This document shows positions 57,801 to 64,000 of a stretch of DNA of 64,000 bases, piece after piece (positions within the stretch are counted from its first letter, which is position 1; each line of letters starts with the position of its first letter). The notes beneath the pieces are model-generated. The model was not told the DNA's origin and searched no databases. It was given only the letters and a program-made list of their open reading frames with translations. Both the position numbers and the translations under genes were made by a program. Source of the stretch: Lacinutrix jangbogonensis (GTDB lineage Bacteria > Bacteroidota > Bacteroidia > Flavobacteriales > Flavobacteriaceae). The stretch spans positions 62,001 through 126,000 of the forward strand of contig NZ_JSWF01000031.1 in assembly GCF_000797445.1 (NCBI RefSeq), given 5' to 3'.

Positions 57801-58364
57801 AAATGAGAGCCCAATTATAAAAGCAATAAGAATTAGCCAACGGTTTCCTCTTGGATTATGCATGTCGAAATCCCAACGCAATGCGCAATAAAATAAAATA
57901 GACATTAATAAGGTCGCCATGGCATAAACTTCTGTTTCAACAGCATTAAACCAAAAAGAATCTGTAAAAGCAAACGTTAAACTTCCAACTAAAGCACTTC
58001 CTAAAATAGCATAGCCTTTAGCATCAGTAAATTTTTCAGAAGCAGTCATTTTTCGAAGTAACAATGAAATACTCCAAAACATAAACAGAATAGTAAACGC
58101 ACTAGAAACAGCACTTAGCATATTAAGCATGAGTCCAATGTTTTCTGGTGACATAGCGAAGGTTGAGAAAAAGGCACCTAACATTTGAAATAAAGGTGCT
58201 CCTGGTGGATGTCCAACCTGTAGTTTTGCAGAGGTTAAAATATATTCACCAGCATCCCAATAACTAACCGTTGGTTCAACTGTTAAACTGTAAGTTATTA
58301 AAGCAATTAAAAAAGCGAACCATCCTAAGATAGTGTTCCATTTTTTAAAGTTTGAAGACCTCAT
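54870..58364 (-). CDS. DUF2723 membrane protein, glycosyltransferase-like
   Basis: This 1164-residue protein has about a dozen transmembrane segments in residues 15-700 and a large soluble C-terminus that ends in helical repeats. Near the N-terminus is VSYWDAGEYILTSAKLQVGH, with the acidic DxGE motif of GT-C-fold enzymes such as protein O-mannosyltransferases, and then HPPGAPLFQMLG. DUF2723 proteins are found throughout Bacteroidota and are proposed to glycosylate exported proteins or lipids. A role in surface O-glycosylation is likely but not shown. The polysaccharide deacetylase gene follows by 2 bases. Confidence 0.85.
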   Translation of the reverse strand: MRSSNFKKWNTILGWFAFLIALITYSLTVEPTVSYWDAGEYILTSAKLQVGHPPGAPLFQMLGAFFSTFAMSPENIGLMLNMLSAVSSAFTILFMFWSISLLLRKMTASEKFTDAKGYAILGSALVGSLTFAFTDSFWFNAVETEVYAMATLLMSILFYCALRWDFDMHNPRGNRWLILIAFIIGLSFGVHFMGLLTIPAIGLIYYFKNYKTVTLKNFIIANIVSVAILLFIFKLLAPNILRFFSLLEIFFVNTVGLPFNSGSIIAGVLLVAAIYFSLKYTREKGYRHINTGILCLTFVVIGFSSWLMLPIRANAGVVINENNPSSARELLAYYNLEQYPKTHLFYGPLFTDQYAALNKNKKDAYRDDKPKYEKDLEKGEYVIVNDYKDAVQNYNYDHAAVLPRMWSGEHAENYMMFSGFLDYNLKDKFNIDPFTQKKIAAFVEKYQQNELTENEYDEFMEIYGEKLNVALSPRVQKDVAFINQFKGEVARGNVDYEGYHRFLKEYGQEYLDIEKPSFLATTTYLFQYQLGYMYWRYFMWNFSGRQDDIQGEYNNHGNWISGINFVDEMHLGQSQNHLPSDVKNNKARNTYFFLPLILGIIGLFFLFNKDKKTFWVLLVFFLFTGIAIQVYTNVRPFEPRERDYSVVGSFYVFAIWIGFSVYGMYEFFKDKVKSSALPLAITGVCLLIAPLILAVNNWDDHDRSGKYTALSMAKKYLDSCGENAILFSIGDNDTFALWYAQEIENYRTDVRVVNTSLFQTDWYIDQMKRKAYESDPVPSQLTHDQYKYGTRDYIMKRTYYVDPKTEEAKPTFSRDTLMIKEFMDFVSSDNPKTKFKRIIQLQGEKTDQYPSQLLNTNYFPVENIRIPVNKANAIKYGIVKEKDADAMVDYIDIKIKESAIYKQRLLMLDIVANNDWKRPIYFTGGAFGEDDYIWMKDYLQLDGMCYKLVPIKTPTDRANPFDMGRVDSEFMYDKVKAWDWGNSGSDDIYHDPETRKNSITYRGNLARLMEKLIQENKLDKAENIADIAMENMPVDKFGYYTLLEPYVSGYYEVGSQDKARQLFQDVAVKYQENLTYYSELTLDNQLKNGQEIVTDLERYRALIIVLVEYDEDFAEKEFLNFNNYEKLFSRLFPEDDSPQLREERDIDRDSSIPNIEPIEVETEE

Positions 58365-58525
58365 ACACGTAGTTTGTTTATTTTAATGGCGAATTTACTA
58401 ATAAATATCAAATGAGAATGATAAAATTTTCATAACAGATTTTATTAAAACAGCTCATTTTCATATAACTGACTGAGTTTTCTAAAAAAAAGTAAAAAAA
58501 TATAAATTTTTTTACCACAAAATGT

Positions 58526-58555
58526 TTGTGCAAATAAAACTTTGTTATAGATTTG
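58526..58555 (+). promoter_or_regulatory. Promoter of the tRNA-Gln gene
   Basis: TTG at 58526-58528, exactly 19 bases, then TAGATTTG at 58548-58555. This is a full match to the Bacteroidota consensus TTG-N19-TAnnTTTG. The mature tRNA starts 19 bases downstream. Confidence 0.85.
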
Positions 58556-58573
58556 CATCCTGTTACAAAATAT

Positions 58574-58646
58574 TGGCCTATGGTGTAACTGGTAACACGT
58601 CAGTTTTTGGTACTGAAGAGTCTAGGTTCGAGACCTAGTGGGCCAA
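58574..58646 (+). tRNA. tRNA-Gln (anticodon TTG)
   Basis: All four arms fold by eye: acceptor TGGCCTA with TGGGCCA, D stem GTGT with ACAC, anticodon stem TCAGT with ACTGA around loop TTTTGGT (anticodon TTG, reads CAA), and T stem CTAGG with CCTAG around TTCGAGA. The discriminator base is A at 58646. The 3' CCA is not encoded. Confidence 0.95.
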
Positions 58647-58652
58647 CAAAAT

Positions 58653-58686
58653 TAATCCTAATACATTTATGTGTTGGGATTTTTTG
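58653..58686 (+). terminator. Terminator after tRNA-Gln
   Basis: An imperfect stem (AATCCTAATACA with TGTTGGGATT, including a bulge and wobbles) is followed by TTTTTT. It lies 6 bases after the tRNA. Confidence 0.65.
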
Positions 58687-58706
58687 GTTTTACACGTTTG
58701 CTCGTG

Positions 58707-58735
58707 AAAAAAAGGCTCCGTTTTAGAGCCCCTTT
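58707..58735 (-). terminator. Terminator of the universal stress protein gene
   Basis: On the minus strand GGCTC and GAGCC (58726-58730 and 58714-58718) pair over a 7-base loop, followed by a run of seven T. It lies 21 bases after the stop. Confidence 0.85.
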
Positions 58736-58756
58736 TAAAATACTATGTTTTCAGTA

Positions 58757-59578
58757 TTAAATCTTAAATGTGATTACTGGTCTTTTTGCATGATTTACAA
58801 GGTCTTCACTTAAACTCCCATTTAAAAAATGCGAAATCCCTTGCCTTCCATGTGTGCTAATACCTATAAGATCTGCGTTTAGAATATGAGAAAAGTTTAA
58901 AATTCCTTTCTCTACAGTTTCGTCATTGTATATGTTTGTCGTGTAGTTTGTAAAGTTTGTCCCTTCTATAAACTCAGAAATTTTCACTTTAGCACGAGCT
59001 GTTGTTTTAAAGTTAGAAACGGTATTTACCATTAATAGATGAATTTTTGCATTAAAAGCTTCTGCTAGTTTAGTTGCTTGTTTAAACGTTTCTCTATTGT
59101 CATTTTCAAAGTCGGATGCAAAAACAAATTCTTCAATATTAAAATCGTCATGCTCGTTTTTAATTACTAAAACAGGCTTTTCAGACGTACGTACAATTTT
59201 TTCAGCATTAGAGCCAATAAACATTTCTTTAATACCACTAGAACCATGAGATCCCATAACGATTAAATCAATGTCATGAGACTTACAAGTTTCTAAAATT
59301 CCAGTAGAAATATCATGGAAATCTACCATTTCTCTTACAGTAATGTCGGTTAAATAGTCTTTAGCCATAACACCTTCAAACTGCTTGTGTGCTAATTTCA
59401 TGAAGTATACAGCTTCTGGTAAATCTGCTGGAGCATTTTTACCAATACTTGATAATGGTAAATCTAGCATGTGTAATAAAATAAGTTCGCAATTGTGTTT
59501 TTTAGACAATTGAGCTGCTACTTTTATAGCATTTTCGGCTTCTTTTGAAAAGTCCGTAGGGACAAGAATTTTTTTCAT
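58757..59578 (-). CDS. Universal stress protein with two UspA domains
   Basis: This 273-residue cytoplasmic protein is a tandem of two UspA folds. The first starts KKILVPTDFSKEAENAI and ends with the ATP-binding loop GSHGSSGIKEMFIGSNAEK. The second ends GISTHGRQGISHFLNGS. Both keep the G-2x-G-9x-G(S/T) pattern, so ATP binding by both halves is likely. The gene is single, with its own terminator. Proteins of this kind help survival under starvation or stress, though the direct partner is not known. Confidence 0.93.
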   Translation of the reverse strand: MKKILVPTDFSKEAENAIKVAAQLSKKHNCELILLHMLDLPLSSIGKNAPADLPEAVYFMKLAHKQFEGVMAKDYLTDITVREMVDFHDISTGILETCKSHDIDLIVMGSHGSSGIKEMFIGSNAEKIVRTSEKPVLVIKNEHDDFNIEEFVFASDFENDNRETFKQATKLAEAFNAKIHLLMVNTVSNFKTTARAKVKISEFIEGTNFTNYTTNIYNDETVEKGILNFSHILNADLIGISTHGRQGISHFLNGSLSEDLVNHAKRPVITFKI

Positions 59579-59792
59579 AATTAATGATGTTTAAGAAGTA
59601 CTTCAATTTAATAAAAAAAAAGGACTTCTAAAAATCAATACTATAATACTTCTAGATTTTACGGGAAAGGTTTGTCTTTTTATGTTGTAAGGGGTGTTTT
59701 ATTTTACTAGAAAATTTGACATAACACAACGGTAGTTTTTTGAAAAAGCAAAAGTCTGCTTTAGTTTTCTATGAAAATTAATAAAAACATCG

Positions 59793-59800
59793 TATATTTG
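59793..59800 (+). promoter_or_regulatory. Promoter -7 element of the rimP-nusA-infB operon
   Basis: TATATTTG matches TAnnTTTG. Transcription would start near 59805 and make a leader of about 55 bases that contains the hairpin at 59825-59845. No clear TTG box is seen upstream. Confidence 0.6.
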
Positions 59801-59824
59801 CACCGTTGTAAGAAAAATGAATGT

Positions 59825-59850
59825 GAGCGGACGAAAAGTCCGCTCTTTTT
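59825..59850 (+). terminator. Leader terminator/attenuator before rimP
   Basis: A perfect 8-bp stem GAGCGGAC / GTCCGCTC closes a GAAAA loop and is followed directly by TTTTT. It ends 10 bases before the rimP start codon and 25 bases after the -7 element. An intrinsic terminator between promoter and first gene of the operon encoding NusA, a termination factor, suggests attenuation or autoregulation. Confidence 0.8.
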
Positions 59851-59860
59851 ATACTTAAAA

Positions 59861-60321
59861 ATGTTTAATACCACAGTAAAAGATTTATTGAATGAAGCCT
59901 TAGAGGAAAGAGCCGATTTGTTTTTAATCGATTTCACTATTTCTGGCGACCAATCAATAAGCATAATTATCGATGGTGATAATGGTGTAAAAGTTGAAGA
60001 TTGTATGTTTATTAGCAGGGCAATTGAAAATAATATTGATAGAGAAGAACATGATTTTTCTTTAGAAGTAGCTTCTTCTGGAGCAGCTGCGCCTTTAACG
60101 CTACCAAGACAATTTAAAAAAACTTAGGTAGAACATTAGAAGTTAGAACACAAACCGAAAACATTGAAGCAGAATTAATAAATGTCTCGGAGGAAGGTAT
60201 TGAATTGACATGGAAAGCTAGAGAGCCAAAACCTGTAGGAAAAGGGAAGGTGACGGTTCAGAAAAATGCAGAAATAGCGTTCAACGATATTGTAGAGGCA
60301 AAAGTTATGATAAAATTTTAA
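59861..60321 (+). CDS. rimP: Ribosome maturation factor RimP, frame broken in an A7 run
   Basis: RimP binds the 30S subunit late in assembly. The first frame reads MFNTTVKDLLNEALEERADL, with the family block LEVASSGAAAPLTLPRQFKK, and stops at 60127. The second part, in the next frame, reads NLGRTLEVRTQTENI and ends KVMIKF at 60321. The break is at seven A (60116-60122); one more A gives a continuous protein of 153 residues, the normal length for RimP. The ATG at 59861 is preferred over an upstream in-frame ATG at 59771, which lies before the promoter. The gene opens the conserved rimP-nusA-infB order. The lesion is more likely a sequencing error than a true loss. Confidence 0.9.
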
Positions 60322-60333
60322 TTTAGTAGAATA

Positions 60334-61566
60334 ATGGAAAATATAGCGTTAATTGAGTCATTTTCAGAGTTTAAAGACGATAAATTAATCGATCGTGTTA
60401 CGCTAATGGCGATTTTAGAAGATGTATTTAGAAATGCATTAAAGAAGAAGTTTGGAGATGATGATAACTTCGATATTATTATAAACCCGGATAAAGGAGA
60501 TTTAGAGATTTGGAGAAATAGAATCGTTGTTGCGGATGGAGAAGTGGAAGAGCCTAATCAAGAGATTTCTATAACGGCTGCAAGAAAAATTGAACCAGAT
60601 TTTGAAGTTGGTGAAGATGTTTCTCAAGAAGTTAAACTTATAGATCTAGGGCGTCGAGCTATTTTAGCATTACGCCAAAACTTAATTTCTAAAATTCACG
60701 AACACGATAATACCAATATATTTAAGCACTTTAAAGAGCTTGAAGGAGATTTATATACTGCAGAAGTACACCACATTCGTCACAGAGCAGTTATTTTATT
60801 AGATGATGATGGTAATGAAATTATTTTACCAAAAGATAAACAAATACCTTCAGATTTTTTCCGTAAAGGAGACAATGTAAGAGGTATTATCGATAGTGTA
60901 GAGCTTAAAGGTAATAAACCAGCGATTATTATGTCGCGTACATCACCTAAGTTTTTAGAGAAATTATTCGAGTCTGAGATTCCTGAAGTATTCGATGGTT
61001 TAATTACTATTAAAAACGTAGTAAGAATTCCAGGTGAAAAAGCGAAAGTAGCTGTAGATTCTTACGATGATAGAATTGATCCTGTTGGAGCTTGTGTTGG
61101 TATGAAAGGATCAAGAATTCATGGGATTGTTCGTGAATTAGGAAATGAAAACATTGATGTTATTAATTATACTAGTAACTTACAATTATATATTACAAGA
61201 GCATTAAGTCCAGCACGAGTAACATCTATTAAAATTGATGAAGAAAACAAACGTGCAGAGGCTATATTAAAACCAGAAGAAGTAAGTAAAGCTATTGGTC
61301 GTGGAGGTCACAACATTCGTTTAGCGGGGCAACTTACTGGTTACGAGATTGACGTTTTTAGAGAAGGTGCAGAAGAAGATGTGGAGTTAAGAGAATTCTC
61401 TGATGAAATTGAAGGCTGGGTAATTAAAGAATTTAGCAAAGCAGGTCTAGATACGGCTAAAAGTGTATTAGAGCAGGACATTGTAGATTTAGTAAAAAGA
61501 ACAGACTTAGAAGAAGAAACAATATTAGATGTTATAAGGATTCTTAAGGAAGAATTCGAAGATTAA
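60334..61566 (+). CDS. nusA: Transcription termination/antitermination factor NusA
   Basis: This 410-residue protein has an N-terminal RNA-polymerase-binding domain (ENIALIESFSEFKDDK), an S1 domain, and two KH domains (VGACVGMKGSRIHGIVREL and EEVSKAIGRGGHNIRLAGQL). There is no long acidic C-terminal extension as in E. coli, which is usual for Bacteroidota. It controls pausing and termination, and may act on the hairpin in its own operon leader. It lies 12 bases after rimP and 43 bases before infB. Confidence 0.96.
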   Translation: MENIALIESFSEFKDDKLIDRVTLMAILEDVFRNALKKKFGDDDNFDIIINPDKGDLEIWRNRIVVADGEVEEPNQEISITAARKIEPDFEVGEDVSQEVKLIDLGRRAILALRQNLISKIHEHDNTNIFKHFKELEGDLYTAEVHHIRHRAVILLDDDGNEIILPKDKQIPSDFFRKGDNVRGIIDSVELKGNKPAIIMSRTSPKFLEKLFESEIPEVFDGLITIKNVVRIPGEKAKVAVDSYDDRIDPVGACVGMKGSRIHGIVRELGNENIDVINYTSNLQLYITRALSPARVTSIKIDEENKRAEAILKPEEVSKAIGRGGHNIRLAGQLTGYEIDVFREGAEEDVELREFSDEIEGWVIKEFSKAGLDTAKSVLEQDIVDLVKRTDLEEETILDVIRILKEEFED

Positions 61567-61609
61567 CATATATTTGAGTAAAATTAAGGTATTAAGGTAA
61601 AGGCAATTT

Positions 61610-64000
61610 ATGGCTGAAACGATTAGATTAAATAAAGTACTACGTGAGCTTAACATCTCTCTAGATCGTGCTGTGGAATTTTTAGATTCCAAAGGTGTCG
61701 ATATAGAGAAGCGTCCGACAACGAAAATTTCTGAAGGGACTTATAAGATTCTTTCAGATGAATTCGAAACAGATGCTGGTAAAAAGGTTAAATCTCAAGC
61801 GGTTAGTGAAGCTAAGCTTAAAGAAAAGGAAGATTTACGTATTAAACGTGAGCAAGAATTAGAAGTTAAGCGTAAAGAAGAGGAAGCTAGAGCTATTGCC
61901 AAAGCCAAGGCCGAAGAAGTTGTAAAAGCGTCTAAAACCCTTTCTGGACCTAAAAAAGTTGGTAAAATAGATTTAGACCCTAAAAAGAAAGCGCCTAAAG
62001 TTGAGACAAAGGAAGTTAAAGAAGTAAAGGTTGAGGCTCCAAAAAAGGAAGTTAAGGCAGATACAAAAGCTCCTGTAAATGTTGAAGTAAAGAAGGAAGC
62101 TCCTCTTAAGAAAGTGGATTCTGCTAAAGCTGATTCGACTAAAGCCGATTCGACTAAAGCCGATTCTTTGAAAGAAGAATCTGCGAAATCTAAACCTAAA
62201 AAACCTGAAAAAGAAGTTCCTGCTGAAGAGATTGCTAAAGAAGAAAGCAATATACCAGAAACAGTAGAAACTCAATATCAAAAACTTTCAGGACCTAAAA
62301 TTGCAGGTGAAAAAATAGATTTATCTCAGTTTAATAAGCCAAAGAAAAAGAAAGAGGTTGTTAAAAAAGTGGATGATGCTAATAAGAAAAAGCGTCGTCG
62401 TATCTCTAAGCCAGGTGATAATAGACCAAGTGCTGGCGGAAACAACAGAGGAGGCAATAATCGCGGTGGAAACGATAGATTTAAAGGGAAACCTGGACAA
62501 GCGCGTCGTACTATTGTAAAAGCAGAACCTAGCGAAGAAGATGTAAAGAAACAAGTAAGAGAGACACTTGAAAAATTACAAGGGAAATCGAGCAAAGGTA
62601 AAGGTGCTAAATATAGAAGAGATAAAAGAGATCAACATAGGGAGCAGACAGAAATCGATGAACAAATCGAAGCAGCAGAAAGTAAAATTCTTAAAGTAAC
62701 AGAATTTGTTACTTCAAGTGAAGTTGCTACGATGATGGATGTTCAGGTAACTCAAATTATCTCGGCATGTATGTCTCTTGGTATGATGGTAACAATGAAT
62801 CAGCGTTTGGATGCTGAAACGTTAACTATTGTAGCAGAAGAGTTTGGTTATAAAGTAGAATTTGTAACTGCAGATATTGAAGAATCAATAGTTGAGATAG
62901 AAGATAAGCCAGAAGATTTAATTGAACGCGCACCTATTGTAACTGTAATGGGACACGTAGATCACGGTAAAACTTCCCTTTTAGATTACATTCGTCAAGA
63001 AAACGTAATTGCAGGAGAGTCAGGTGGTATTACACAACATATTGGAGCGTATGGTGTAGAATTAGAAAATGGTCAAAAAATAGCATTTTTAGATACTCCA
63101 GGTCACGAAGCATTTACAGCAATGCGAGCACGTGGTGCACAAGTTACAGATATTGCTATTATTGTTGCTGCCGCAGATGATGATATCATGCCGCAAACAA
63201 AAGAAGCAATTTCTCACGCTCAAGCAGCTGGAGTGCCTATTGTATTTGCAATAAATAAAATTGATAAACCTGATGCTAATCCAGAAAAGATTAAAGAAAG
63301 GTTAGCACAAATGAATCTTTTAGTTGAAGATTGGGGTGGGAAAATTCAATCTCATGATATCTCAGCAAAAGTAGGTACAGGTGTTAAAGAATTATTAGAA
63401 AAAGTATTACTTGAAGCAGAGTTATTAGAGTTAAAAGCTAACCCTAATAAAGCGGCACAAGGTACAGTAGTTGAAGCATTCTTAGACAAAGGCCGTGGAT
63501 ATGTATCAACTATATTAGTGCAAGCAGGAACACTGAAAGTAGGTGATTACGTGTTAGCTGGTAAAAATAGTGGTAAGATAAAAGCCATGCAAGATGAACG
63601 TGGTCACGATGTTCAATCTGCAGGGCCTTCTACGCCAGTCTCAATCTTAGGATTAGATGGCGCACCGCAAGCTGGAGATAAATTTAATGTATTTGCAGAC
63701 GAGCGTGAAGCGAAGCAAATTGCAACAAAACGTATGCAATTACAACGTGAACAAGATGTTCGTACTACTAAAACATTAACACTAGCAGAAATTGGTCGTC
63801 GAATCGCATTGGGTACGTTTAAAGAATTAAATATTATTCTTAAAGGTGACGTTGATGGTTCTGTAGAGGCATTAACAGATTCTTTCCAGAAACTGTCTAC
63901 TGAAGAAATTCAAGTCAATATTTTACATAAAGGTGTTGGAGCCATTACAGAAAGCGATGTGTTGTTGGCTACAGCTTCAGACGCTATTATTATAGGCTTT
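61610..64000 (+). CDS. infB: Translation initiation factor IF-2, cut by the window edge
   Basis: The ATG at 61610 begins [20 protein letters not shown], the usual IF-2 N-terminal subdomain, and the frame is open to base 64000 (797 codons). Residues ~80-330 are a long charged linker rich in Lys, Glu, Ala and Pro, with the tandem repeat [15 protein letters not shown], and a Gly/Asn/Arg-rich stretch. The G domain starts near residue 445: GHVDHGKT (G1), DTPGHEAF (G3), NKID (G4) and SAK (G5). Domain II follows ([19 protein letters not shown]). About 130-150 C-terminal residues are expected beyond the window. The factor brings fMet-tRNA to the 30S subunit. Confidence 0.96.
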   Translation, partial: MAETIRLNKVLRELNISLDRAVEFLDSKGVDIEKRPTTKISEGTYKILSDEFETDAGKKVKSQAVSEAKLKEKEDLRIKREQELEVKRKEEEARAIAKAKAEEVVKASKTLSGPKKVGKIDLDPKKKAPKVETKEVKEVKVEAPKKEVKADTKAPVNVEVKKEAPLKKVDSAKADSTKADSTKADSLKEESAKSKPKKPEKEVPAEEIAKEESNIPETVETQYQKLSGPKIAGEKIDLSQFNKPKKKKEVVKKVDDANKKKRRRISKPGDNRPSAGGNNRGGNNRGGNDRFKGKPGQARRTIVKAEPSEEDVKKQVRETLEKLQGKSSKGKGAKYRRDKRDQHREQTEIDEQIEAAESKILKVTEFVTSSEVATMMDVQVTQIISACMSLGMMVTMNQRLDAETLTIVAEEFGYKVEFVTADIEESIVEIEDKPEDLIERAPIVTVMGHVDHGKTSLLDYIRQENVIAGESGGITQHIGAYGVELENGQKIAFLDTPGHEAFTAMRARGAQVTDIAIIVAAADDDIMPQTKEAISHAQAAGVPIVFAINKIDKPDANPEKIKERLAQMNLLVEDWGGKIQSHDISAKVGTGVKELLEKVLLEAELLELKANPNKAAQGTVVEAFLDKGRGYVSTILVQAGTLKVGDYVLAGKNSGKIKAMQDERGHDVQSAGPSTPVSILGLDGAPQAGDKFNVFADEREAKQIATKRMQLQREQDVRTTKTLTLAEIGRRIALGTFKELNIILKGDVDGSVEALTDSFQKLSTEEIQVNILHKGVGAITESDVLLATASDAIIIGF

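Noticed and set aside
59771-59860. N-terminal extension of rimP from an upstream ATG
   Set aside because: The extension would cover the promoter and terminator hairpin, and the residues do not resemble RimP. The family N-terminus begins at the ATG at 59861.
61795-62595. Several long open frames on the minus strand opposite infB
   Set aside because: They are antisense to the Lys/Glu-rich linker of IF-2, which creates long open complementary frames. Their products are low-complexity Ser/Phe-rich sequences.

Overview
This AT-rich window almost certainly comes from a marine-type member of the Flavobacteriaceae (Bacteroidota). The support is a type IX secretion C-terminal tail, many Bacteroidota lipoprotein signals, several promoters of the form TAnnTTTG, almost no Shine-Dalgarno sequences, a DUF2723 membrane protein and the gene order rimP-nusA-infB. 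No species can be named from sequence alone.

Region 1 (1-5450, minus strand) is a tight operon: a nucleotidyltransferase-fold protein, two paralogous cobalamin-binding-type radical SAM proteins, two SAM methyltransferases and the start of a membrane-anchored protein that runs off the window. It looks like a small biosynthetic or modification cluster of unknown product. Region 2 (5.9-25.3 kb) is a defence and toxin island between a kinase-phospholyase fusion gene and polA. It holds a Fic protein beside a broken ParD antitoxin, a second Fic protein with an unusual 22-bp phased operator array, a five-gene MORC-type restriction-modification operon (5mC methyltransferase with a frameshift, GHKL ATPase, Z1 helicase, PD-(D/E)XK nuclease, AIPR protein) and a DUF1016/YhcG-type nuclease. 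The restriction-modification segment is bracketed by truncated second copies of the two flanking host genes. This suggests that a homologous island allele from a relative was added next to an existing one.

Region 3 (25.4-32.1 kb) is a cyanophycin locus: isoaspartyl peptidase, cyanophycinase and cyanophycin synthetase. Inside it lies an array of eight ~117-bp cloverleaf-like palindromes with two nearly identical GIY-YIG nuclease genes in fixed positions between units. Region 4 (32.4-45 kb) encodes stepwise N-glycoprotein breakdown: a PNGase F-like amidase, a glycosylasparaginase, GH92 alpha-mannosidase, GH20 hexosaminidase, GH2 beta-mannosidase and an FHS-type sugar importer, with cutC between them. 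Region 5 (45.0-52.4 kb) is a cargo block flanked by a 102-bp direct repeat. It holds a type IX-secreted lipase-like protein, three tandem paralogous lipoproteins, an outer-membrane-type protein with a damaged start codon and a membrane-bound AraC-type regulator. Region 6 (52.5-64 kb) is mostly housekeeping: metallophosphoesterase, cysteine-less thioredoxin-fold protein, polysaccharide deacetylase, DUF2723 protein, tRNA-Gln, universal stress protein, and the rimP-nusA-infB operon with a terminator hairpin in its leader. rimP carries an A7 frameshift of the same kind as the methyltransferase, so homopolymer sequencing error must be considered for both.
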